This document shows, piece by piece, positions 55,739-64,000 of a stretch of DNA of 64,000 nucleotides (the stretch's first letter is position 1; every line of letters begins with the position of its first letter). Source of the DNA: Incurvaria masculella (Eukaryota; Arthropoda; Insecta; Lepidoptera; Incurvariidae); contig OX335655.1 in the NCBI GenBank assembly GCA_946894095.1, positions 12,462,001 to 12,526,000 on the forward strand. Reading direction: 5' to 3'. The position numbers were made by a program, and so were the translations under genes. Under the pieces are notes generated by a model. That model saw only the letters and a list, made by a program, of their open reading frames with translations. It searched no databases and was not told the DNA's origin.

Positions 55739-56945
55739 ACAAAAGATATTTGTACACCACCTTAATTATCGATGCAAACGGTCCTTTTATACATATGAAG
55801 AAGCAATCCGCTATCATGGCTTAAGGCGGCCCAACCCGGCGGGCCTAACTCATTCGCGGGCTCGGTACAAAACCGTGCTGTTGCGCTCTGGGACCTTCTC
55901 TGTTTCAAAGAATAAGACAGGCTCCGTGATGAGGAATATGCAACATGTCCACAAAAAAGACAATGTGCATAGTGTATGATTTGGTAAGATTTATGAAATT
56001 TTTAATTTCGAAACGACTTATAGCTAAAAGTAAACCACGACCGCTGTAGTAAAAAAATCTAACAAAAACCAAATAGATCATAAATTGTGATTAAATAAGC
56101 TATGTCTGATGACTAATCTTTTTACGATGTTCTTACTTTATCATTGCGTAATCCACCTCCAAATTTATCGTATAAAACGCGCGAAAAATTCGAACTTTCG
56201 GACCTTATTACTTAGAAACCAAACACAATTTTACAATGCCAATGGTCATCAGACATCTAGTTCGATCAAATAAAGCTATTTTGACCAAAATTTTGGATCT
56301 CTGACAAGAAATATGGGCGTGATCTTCTTTCCCCTTTTGTATGGGGAGATGAGCGGGTTGGGCCACCTTAATGACCTTAGAGGAGCGCCGCATAGTGGCA
56401 GACATGGCATTATTGCATGACATTGTGAACAGCAACATAGACTGCCCAGAGCTGGTCAGCGCCGTGAAATTACACGTGCCTGCACGCCTCACTCGAGCAA
56501 CTCTTCTTTTCGATATTCGTAGATTTCATAAAAACTATACCAGTAATTCTACACTTAACAGAATTTCGGTCCTTTATAATAAATATTTTAGTCACATTGA
56601 TTCGTTCAGTAGCTCTAAATCTTCTTTTAAAAAACAAATTTCAAAAACATTAATTTCTAAGTAATATAACACCCCACTCTACACACCCTAATACACTCTC
56701 GGTACAGTCCCTTTCAAGCAGAACCGCCCCCTCACATAAACCCCACTCACTCACCCACATATCCTCACACACACACGCACCCTCTCACACCCCACACACT
56801 AGTAATCACCTTATATGTACATGTCAGGTCTGCAACTTTTTAGGTTTAGGTTTTTAGTTTAGAGTAGTTGTTATTATATGTCAATTGTATTAGTGGCATT
56901 TTGTCATTGGCTTTATATAAATTCAATTACTATAATTTTTTACTT
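55739..56945 (+). pseudogene. 5'-truncated non-LTR retrotransposon, split by a MITE
   Basis: The frame at 56,371-56,664 reads MTLEERRIVADMALLHDIVN, then DCPEL, VPARLTRATLLFD and a YTSNSTLNR stretch. This is the C-terminal domain of Jockey/CR1-type reverse transcriptases. The same frame continues to the left of the MITE (YEEAIRYHGL before the TTAA at 55,821), so one element was split. The rest to about 56,945 looks like 3' untranslated sequence with CACACA-rich stretches. No RT catalytic domain is present. Confidence 0.65.
55821..56371. mobile_element. TTAA-flanked MITE, copy 2, inserted in the LINE
   Basis: TTAA (55,821-55,824) followed by GGCGGCCCAACCCGG, ending in CGGGTTGGGCCACC and TTAA (56,368-56,371). 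The interior matches the copy at 16,282 over its length. The flanking LINE frame is continuous if the element and one TTAA are ignored, supporting TTAA as the target duplication. Confidence 0.85.
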
Positions 56946-57671
56946 ATTTCATAACTGCTGTCATAATCATCTGATCAATCACACGTGTTATTTTCATCAA
57001 GTGGTATTTTTCAATTGTTTAAAATAACTGTATGATAATAACTGTTTGGGCTCATTTATGGATACTAACCGTAATACGTTAATAGTAATGAGAAATACTT
57101 TACCACAAATTACTGCATTTTAAACGAGAACAGATGGAAATATTTTTGTCAGTGAATGTTTAAGCTAAACTTTGGATATCAAAATATTACTAATTAAATA
57201 ATGTTCAGTGTGACTGTTTACTTTATCTGTGTTCGTTGCATTCTTGAGCTGATAGAATTGAGCCTATTTAGTGAAGCCAGTGACATCATGATATTTTCAT
57301 AGACATACTGACTTTTTCTGATTGTTTTAATGGAATTAAAAACATTACATCATCACGGGTGCTATTTCTAGCTATCGAGCACCAATTTATGGTCACAGGT
57401 TACTCAGCGGTTGACCACCCACGTCACGTCTCGTCTCGCCTCACGTCAATGTTTACTAGTTTTTATGCACAATTTAATCTGAGTGGCGAGCCCATTGCTG
57501 TGTTATCTAGTTAGAAACATGGAGGTGAAGTAACCTCCATGGTTAGAAAGATGAAAAACTTTTTCATCTAAGGTTATTGCTAGAATGCCTGACATCATCG
57601 AAATACCGTTTTTTTTAAACTAAGGCCACTGTAAAGTTTTCACGAATTGTTTCTTTATTGTAGCACCACGG
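56946..57671. other. AT-rich spacer, nothing firm
   Basis: About 57,342-57,400 weakly resembles 26,868-26,930 (CATCATCACG.GTGCTATTTC). Two small hairpins occur at 57,519-57,560 (CATGGAGGT with ACCTCCATG, GATGAAAAA with TTTTTCATC). Confidence 0.35.
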
Positions 57672-57892
57672 TATCATTTGCAGGACGGCTAATGTAGTAC
57701 CACATACTATAATATATGCTACCAATGGGATATTAGCCCAAAACACCGCATAGGAACTGGCGCAATGCCAAGACTTTCCGAATATTGCAACCCTACATTG
57801 AAATGGATGGAAAATGAATAATTTCAATTGCCGCTCCAATGCGATGGTACCAACCCGGGCGTGATTAACCCTACCACCTAGTAAGTAGGTCC
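57672..57892 (-). mobile_element. SINE fragment, minus strand
   Basis: GATATTAGCCCAAAACACCG, ATGGATGGAAAAT, AATGCGATGGTACCAACCCG and CCACCTAGTAAGTAGG mark the SINE body. Tail and head are eroded. Confidence 0.65.
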
Positions 57893-58354
57893 CAACCCAA
57901 AAGTACGTAAAGAACTTATCCGCTAAAGAGAGCTTACTTTAATGCTTGATATTAAAGTAAAATGTATTGTGCTGTGTAATGTAAAAAAACATATAAAAAA
58001 ATATTTTACTGACGCACAATAACGTTGCATCCAAATGATTTTAAGGTGGGCCTTCTCGCTCTGCGCATATTTATTGGATAGAACTAGATTCTGATCGGGA
58101 TGCGGATGCATTGTAAAATTGCCTTTAGTTATTTTATTTTTATTTTTATTTTATTCGGGAAATATACAGTTTTACAAATAAACATAGAAAAGAGCATAAA
58201 GAAAATTACATGGAACCAATTAAATTTCCACATAAAAATAATATCATATAAAGATGGCGTTCAACATAAGACCGAAAAAAATTATAATAATCTAAATTAA
58301 CAAAAGTTCAAAATAAAACAATTTTCAAAACAGATTACACAGTAAGGAAACACA

Positions 58355-58645
58355 AATTATAAGTTATAAGGTCAGAAAGTTTGAAATGTTCGAGCGTTTT
58401 AAACAAAAAATTTAAACGTGGATTACACAGATAAAAAAAAAATGTTATCAAGCCTAGCTCGTTTATGATTTTTTGAGCAAAAATCAGTTTAGTTTTTGTT
58501 TTCTTTTTTTACTACAGCGTTCGTGGTTTACTTTTAGCTATAAGTACTTCAATAATTATTTTTTTTGTCATACTAACCAAATCAAACACTATGCGCAATG
58601 TTTGCTTTGTGGACGTGTTGCATCCTTCCCCACGTAGTCAGCGGT
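58355..58645 (-). mobile_element. TTAA MITE, diverged fragment, minus strand
   Basis: Reverse-complement matches to the 55,821 copy in order: AAGGTC.GAAAGTTTGAA, CGTGGTTTACTTTTAGC, ACCAAATCAAACACTATGCG, GTGGACGTGTTGCATC. One end is missing. Confidence 0.6.
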
Positions 58646-58807
58646 GGGCCTAAACGTTATTTTCCAATACTATCTCATTCCTTATTCGTTACTGCGTAAG
58701 AACGAGTATCAAAACCTGTAATTAATAACGGGTTTTGATACTAGACTGATATCAATGGCTGACCAATGCAAAATAATTTTTTTTTTAATCATTTAATGCA
58801 AGTCTTA

Positions 58808-58974
58808 AATAAATACACTCCTTGTAAATATTTCAGCTACCTACCTATTACGGTTCATAAGATACAGCCCTGTGTCAGACGGACGGACGGACGGACGGAT
58901 GGATGGACGGATGGACAGTGGAGGCTTGGTAATAGGGTTCTGTTCATACCCTTGGGGTACGAAACCCTAAAAAT
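58808..58974 (+). mobile_element. GACG-microsatellite repeat, 5' truncated
   Basis: AATATTTCAGCTACCTACC, then GACGGACGGACGG (58,878-58,912 with GGAT variants), GGAGGCTTGGTAATAGGG and GGTACGAAACCCTAAAAA. The GTGCGAG palindrome end is missing. Confidence 0.75.
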
Positions 58975-59135
58975 TATTTAACTTATAAATAAAAAAATAT
59001 TCTCATTAAAAAGTTACATGAAAAAATCAGACCTTCTAAATTCTTAAATAACATTTTTTTATAACTTAAATTTCCAATAAAAAACTGATATTTAATCAGC
59101 CTGGTGTTTAAAATAGTTGTAAAATAAATCCCTGT

Positions 59136-59465
59136 CATGCACTGTACTCGTACATTAGAACAAAGCGCGAGATCCCGTTCCTGAAGATGTTATTGTAATA
59201 ACAGGTTTCGTAGCAAGAGGCGCCCGCAAGATAGTATTGTAAAGACGTTACTGTAGGAACGGGTTTCGCAGAGCTAGGCGCGCGGCGCTCGGGCGATCCT
59301 GTTCCTGAAGACGTTATTGTAATAACAGGTTTCGTAGTAACAAGCGCGCGCGGCATAGTATTGCAAAGATGTTATTGTAGGAACGAGTTTCGCCGAGCAG
59401 AGGCGCGCGGGGCGCACGGGATAGTGTGGCTTAAGAAGTTATTGTAGGAACGGGTTTTGTGGACA
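59136..59465. repeat. Minisatellite, five units of about 59-67 bp
   Basis: GTTAYTGTARNAACRGGTTTCG-like cores begin near 59,188, 59,249, 59,313, 59,372 and 59,439. Units alternate between a TAATAACAGG form and a TAGGAACGGG form, suggesting a roughly 125-bp higher-order unit. Spacers are rich in GCGCGCGG. It lies about 1.1-1.5 kb before the working exon 1 of gene 3. Confidence 0.8.
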
Positions 59466-59574
59466 AGAACGACTTGTTCTTTTCCAATACTTGTTATTAA
59501 TAATCGTTACGTTAATATCGGCCCGCCGCTACACGTACATAGTACGAAGTTGAGAGCCAGCCAGTACTAAAACA

Positions 59575-59815
59575 CACATATTTGCTTGGTGGCGGTGCCT
59601 AGGTGCCTAATTGTGCCCCGTCATAGAGACGATCAAAACGTATACACGAGGGTTTACTTATGTGGCGCGATGATCAAGTTGTTCCAACTATCGGTAAGAG
59701 CAACTTTAGACAACAGTTAGATCATCTGGACTTACAATGCGAATTAGACTGATGGAGGCACAATCGGCGTCGCTACTATCTAAAATGTCCAGCACTATGC
59801 AAACGTGACCTTCGA
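59575..59815 (+). repeat. Old copy of the exon-1 linker upstream of gene 3
   Basis: GCTTGGTGGCGGTGCC, GCCCCGTCATAGAGACGAT, ATGGCGCGATG-like and GGAGGCACAATCGGCG match, in order, the linker between the two exon-1 copies at 43,125-43,380 and 60,345-60,600, with more changes. No exon-1 copy precedes it. Confidence 0.75.
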
Positions 59816-60172
59816 CTCAGGACGAGCAAGCCCCGGCGTCCATGGTCGCTTCTCCCCGACACGCCCCGGGGCGCTTCTCGCAACACCCCGCGGCCCTAGG
59901 GTCCGCACCACAGCACTCAGTCACACACACACACTTTGTAGGCTCTTGCGCCTTCTGCCCACCAATGACGTTTGGCTATCCTTCATAACGCCAACAGGCT
60001 GAAGAAAATTAGGGTGGGTAGGTTTATTCTAGGGTTAGGTTAGCTTCATTAAATCAGCCCCGCATAACCTGATTCCGGAATCAGGTCTGCGTAAAGTATT
60101 TCACCTCCCAGACCCCTTGTAGCCCCCAAGGTGGTTTAAAATGAAAGCAAAAGTGATTTCCCAGATAGCAAG

Positions 60173-60460
60173 ATGCTGGTGCTCATCTGGCTGGTGGCGG
60201 TGACGTCCGCGCTGTACCTGTACATGCGGCACCGCTACTCGCACTTCGAGCGGCGCGGGGTACGCTCCCTGCCGACCGTACCGCTGCTTGGCAACCTCGC
60301 GCGCACCACATTCCGTCTAGCTAGATCATCACACGCGGTTCATCACATATGTGCTTGGTGGCGGTGCCAAGGTGCTAAATGGCGCCCCGTCATGGAGACG
60401 ATGAAAACGTCAACACTAGTGTTGGCTTATATGACGCGATGTTCAAGTTGCTCAAACTAA
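60173..60460 (+). pseudogene. Extra copy of CYP9A exon 1 upstream of gene 3
   Basis: The first 54 codons, apart from LAR for LTR, equal the working exon 1 (MLVLIWLVAVTSALYLYMRH, FERRGVRSLPTVPLLGNLAR, TTFRL). It then turns into the linker-coded ARSSHAVHHICAWWRCQG and stops at 60,458-60,460. It lacks the normal end (EHFTRF..PDER and GT donor). A CCAG|ATAGCAAG junction sits before its ATG, like the working copy. Compared with the copy at 42,983 it is intact in the ERRGVRSLPTV part. Confidence 0.85.
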
Positions 60461-60609
60461 CAGTGGTGTTACTCCCGTGGAGTCAACAAAAAGATAATAT
60501 CATTACGTGGACTTCTGTGACAATGCGCATCAGGTGGTTGGAGGCATAATCGGCGATGCTGCTGTCTAGAATATCCAGCATTTTGCGAACATGTTTACCA
60601 GATAGCAAG

Positions 60610-63471
60610 ATGCTGGTGCTAATCTGGCTGGTGGTGGTGACGTCCGCGCTGTACCTGTACATGCGGCACCGCTACTCGCACTTCGAGCGGCGCGGCGTGC
60701 GCTCCCTGCCGACCGTACCGCTACTTGGCAACCTCACGCGCACCACCTTCCGTCTTGAGCACTTCACGCGGTTCATCGAGAAACTCTATAAAACCTACCC
60801 AGACGAAAGGTTGGTATAGTCATAAGTTCGTACGTAAAGAGCATATTAATATTTGGCATGTAGCTGCGTGTGGCTGAGGGAAGGTGAAAATGTTCCATGT
60901 TGAAGATTAGTAACTTCTCATCAACCAGGTTGTCTTGCAGCAGATAGCTATCAAATTACATCAGTTGCTGCAAATATTTTTATTATCATCGTAAATTACT
61001 TTGATAAAATGATAAATATACCAAAGATGCTGAATTTAGATATGTGCATTGTAGAATTTTAGATTGTAAACTGGTGGGTATTTTAAATATTTATGATTAA
61101 GTAAAGCGTTATGTGTTTGTTGAGGCTAAAACTATTTTTATCCGTTAATTAATTATCCATAGATCATAATTGATTTTATTATTTTGTTACGTAATAAATT
61201 CAGCATTTTTTTGTTTTCAAAAATACATATGATTTACGTTTTATTTCTATTGCTCTTTTTTTTTGTTTGACCATAAGAAAATAAGTATAACTCGCCGAGT
61301 TTTTTTTTTAAATTCTTGATTAATGTATTATTTTGGTTTCAAATCAATAAAATCCATACTTTGATTACGAAGGTTTCATTATCAGTTAAAATAAGGAACT
61401 TTTCTTGTTCTGGCCAGAATATCTGTCACTATACTCCACTATAGAACTTGCGCCAACAATGTAATACAATGTTGACTGCACTTTGATAACTTAGACATAA
61501 CGATGATTATGATTAAATGGTAATACATATCAATGCGGATATTGAATACGGACATCACAAAAATATTAAAAGCCTCTTCAGCGTAACATCGAATCAAACC
61601 GCAGCAGGACAATTCAGTTATGAAGTTCTAGATCCGCGATAAACGTATTGATTTAAAATGACTGAGCACTAAACTATGTCACATTGTTTTTAATTGTGGC
61701 TGAAAATAGACTGATAAACTTTATGAATTTATACTTAAATTATAGTATGTAGTCATAAGTGATAACATTTCGTAAATATTTACTTCCCATTCCTAACTTT
61801 ATTAATATAATCTGCCATAGTCCTTTCATCGCCAAATAAAACCAATAACTTTTTTCTTTATATTGTTTTGCAGGTTCGTGGGTCACTACGAATTTCTGAA
61901 TCCAGTTGTCTTCCTGCGTGACCCCGAGCTGATCAAACTGGTGTGCGTGAAGGACTTCGATCATTTTCTGGACCACAGGGTCAAGATAAACGAAGAACAC
62001 GATCCTCTCTTCGGAAAAAATCTTTTTTCCTTAAAAGGTTTTCAAAAGAAGTATTTATGAGTTAATTTTCAAACAAATCAATATGTTTTTTAAACCTTGT
62101 TCTTAATTATGAGATATCAATGTGTCTTCTTCAAACAGATAGTCATCTAGGCAAAGATCTTGTGCATGTAAATACGTTGATATTTAAATGACGATTTATT
62201 ATTCTTAATTTATAGGCTAAAAATGGCGCAAATGTCATCTAGGCCTTTTTAAAACCATGAGGTTTTAAAAAGTTTAGATTTAACTGTCGATTTACTATTT
62301 TTATTTTGTAGGCGAAAATGGTACAAATTTCATCTAGGCAAAGATCTCATGTATTAAATACGTTAAGATTTCAATGACGATTTACTATTCTTAATTTGTA
62401 GGCCAAAAATGGCGCGATATGCGCTCAACGCTAAGCCCTGCCTTCACCGGAGCAAAGATGCGCCACATGGTTCCTTTTATGGTAGACTGCGCAAGGGAGA
62501 TGACCGAATCCCTCAAAGAAGACATGAAGAAGAATAAAGGTAAGAACAATGAGTTAAGGAACGTTTAATAGCAACAGAGGAAGCTCAACCACTCGACTAT
62601 AGTTAAAATTACAAAATCGATGCAAGGACAAAACAGAGTTGCATGAAAAATGTTGGAAACATTTTTGGGATCTTTTTTTTTATGCGATCTGACAAGGATG
62701 GCCAATTCCACACAACTACCGTTATGATGTTAGCCCAATACACCACATTCCTGAAGGAATTTAGTGCCATGCCAGGACCTTCCCTTTATGAGCCCTTCTA
62801 CATTGAACTGGATGGAAAACACGGACAAGTTTTCATTGCCGCTTCCACCATCTTTTCATACAATGCGATGGTACCAACCCGGGCGGGCTTAAACCTTACC
62901 ACCTAGTAGGGGAAGGGGACCTACAGTTTAACATGGATTCCGAACCATGGAAAATACCGTACTTTCAATAAATACTTATTACACAGCGACCCCTCGTCAT
63001 TTCTAGCTTATAAGCCATTTAGATTTTCTGCTGTTTGATGTTTTCTGTTCTTCTCTCTTTCTCTTATTGCCTTTGTTTCCATAATTGCCTTGATTATTAG
63101 CAGATAGTTTGTATCCAATACCCCATACATTAAAAAAAGACAGACAGATATATATTTCAGTACATATAATCAAACTTCAGCGACATTTTTTGTCTTTACA
63201 TAGCCCAATTAATATTGCGTTCTTCTAATGATCTGAAATAACCAATTGTAAGATTATTGTTTTTCCAGAGAATTCGCTGGAAATCGAGTTCAAAGATCTC
63301 TGCACTCGATTCAGCAGCGATGTGGTCGCCTCTTGCGCCTTCGGCCTCAAGGTTAACTCTCACGCTGATAAGGACAACTATTTCTACAAGGCCGGCAAAG
63401 TCGCATCTACCTTCACTTTTCGGCAGCTTCTCATGTTCTTTGGATTTACCTGCTTCCCTTATATCATGGAT
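60610..63471 (+). CDS. CYP9A: Cytochrome P450, CYP9A-like (gene 3, 5' part, exons 1-4)
   Basis: Exons in the window: 60610-60809, 61874-62037, 62402-62539, 63269-63471, giving 235 codons; exon 4 ends on a GTGAGT donor and the gene continues beyond 64,000. Exon lengths (200, 164, 138, 203) equal those of genes 1 and 2. The protein starts with the same ER anchor and keeps the C-helix WRDMR (125-129). It differs from gene 2 by only a few residues per exon (for example 3 in exon 2, 5 in exon 3), so the two are a recent tandem duplicate pair and probably share enzyme type. The I-helix and haem-binding exons are outside the window, so activity cannot be judged. Start chosen as for gene 2. Exon 3 is preceded by two defunct acceptor copies, and intron 3 carries a SINE. 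Confidence 0.9.
62140..62415 (+). repeat. Three tandem copies of the exon 3 acceptor region of gene 3
   Basis: Units with GACGATTTATT or TGTCGATTTACTATT, TTAATTTGTAG-type pyrimidine-rich sequence and the first bases of exon 3 (GGCNAAAATGG) end in AG at 62,215, 62,311 and 62,401. Only the third leads into a full exon 3. Reading from the first gives an immediate TAA, and from the second a TAG after seven codons. The phrase CTAGGCAAAGATCT also occurs twice. Confidence 0.85.
62672..62950 (-). mobile_element. SINE, minus strand, in intron 3 of gene 3
   Basis: Poly-T start, ATGCGATCTGACAAGGATGG, CACCACATTCCTGAAGGAAT, CCCGGGCGGGC and CCACCTAGTAGGGGAAGG. Ends at GATTCCGAACCATGG, so the promoter head is missing. 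Not present in intron 3 of gene 2. Confidence 0.75.
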
Positions 63472-63597
63472 GTGAGTTGTCCTTTAAAAATCAATAACAA
63501 AATTTTTAGAGCTCTTGTGATCAAAGAATAAGATTATCTACTCAATTATAATATTGTGCTGCTATTAGTTGATGAAATAGTCCCGTAGTGAGACCAC

Positions 63598-63672
63598 GGG
63601 CGGACGGACAGCGGAGCCTATAATAAAATATAGGTTTCCATTGGTACCCTTGGGGTACAGAATCCGAAAAAT
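63598..63672 (+). mobile_element. GACG repeat, 3' end fragment
   Basis: CGGACGGACAGCGGAGCC, then GGTTTCCATTGGTACCC and GGGGTACAGAATCCGAAAAA, matching the right end of the GACG family. In intron 4 of gene 3. Confidence 0.6.
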
Positions 63673-64000
63673 ATATGTCGTAGAATGAAAAAGTAACCTG
63701 TCTATTTACGGTTGTTAGCGCCATCTAATCACAGAACCTATGTTTGACATATCGTTCAGAGAGCATTCGAACGAGCTGTCAATTTTCCTTGAGTCAGTAG
63801 ATCGGCCAGGTGGATTGTCAAACTTGACTTGACGTCCGAGAGCCGACCGCGCCGGGTGTACGCACTGATTATTCTCGTTGAAAACGTGCTCACCGTCGAC
63901 GACGAACGAAATCGACTTCATCCTCGAAATCCATTACATTGACTCTTCATCTCTTCATCGCTGACCTGTGCGTCTAATCTGGTCTTTCAGCTTTTAAACC
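63673..64000. other. Intron 4 of gene 3, unassigned
   Basis: Begins near GTTAGCGCCATCTAATCAC, a phrase similar to the centre of the 8,037 fold-back. A minus-strand open frame (63,715-63,921) has no recognisable domain. Exon 5 has not been reached at the window edge. Confidence 0.35.

Noticed and set aside
6805..62906. Similar open frames (LAQYTTFPKEL.AMPGPSLYE type peptides) at 6,805, 34,121 and 62,643
   Set aside because: They are antisense readings of the SINE body; the peptide recurs because the repeat recurs, with frame breaks in other copies. Not a gene family.
63715..63921. Minus-strand 68-codon frame with a VDGEHVFNENNQC stretch
   Set aside because: Lies in intron 4 of gene 3 with no recognised domain; may be part of an unidentified repeat, not called a gene.

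Overview
The window is AT-rich animal nuclear DNA that looks like a moth or butterfly (Lepidoptera). Three things point there: a tandem run of CYP9-family cytochrome P450 genes with the ten-exon layout of lepidopteran CYP9A genes, a SINE family whose heads carry either a tRNA-type promoter or a 5S-rRNA-like segment, and GACG-microsatellite repeats with a GTGCGAG/CTCGCAC palindrome. No bacterial operon, CRISPR array or viral gene was seen.

Layout. 1-23.8 kb holds no convincing host gene; it is AT-rich spacer filled with SINEs, fold-back elements, MITE-like elements and broken LINE fragments. 24,274-37,126 (+) is a complete ten-exon CYP9 gene (gene 1, 521 codons). 37.2-42.9 kb is repeat-rich spacer. 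43,391-53,452 (+) is a complete ten-exon CYP9A-like gene (gene 2, 530 codons). 53.5-59.1 kb is another repeat-rich spacer. 60,610 to the window edge (+) is exons 1-4 of gene 3, a close paralogue of gene 2. Reading frame and intron phase were followed by hand through every exon. Corresponding exons of genes 1 and 2 have equal lengths except exons 6, 7 and 10; exons 1-4 of gene 3 match both.

The most unusual host structure is at the 5' ends of genes 2 and 3. Each has an extra, decayed copy of exon 1 (42,983 and 60,173) about 410-440 bp upstream of the working exon 1, joined to it by a shared linker. An older linker copy lies at 59.58-59.81 kb. Gene 3 also has two defunct copies of the exon-3 acceptor in tandem just before the working one. 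Retroposons crowd the splice sites: a SINE-like poly(A) tail ends 17 bp before exon 3 of gene 1, a SINE ends about 24 bp before its exon 10, and a SINE starts about 15 bp after exon 9 of gene 2.

How the genes work together. All three encode the same enzyme type, ER-anchored haem monooxygenases. In Lepidoptera, CYP9A enzymes are known for oxidising plant allelochemicals and insecticides such as pyrethroids. The cluster appears to have grown by tandem duplication, with gene 1 an old, diverged member and genes 2 and 3 a recent pair. No substrate can be read from sequence alone.
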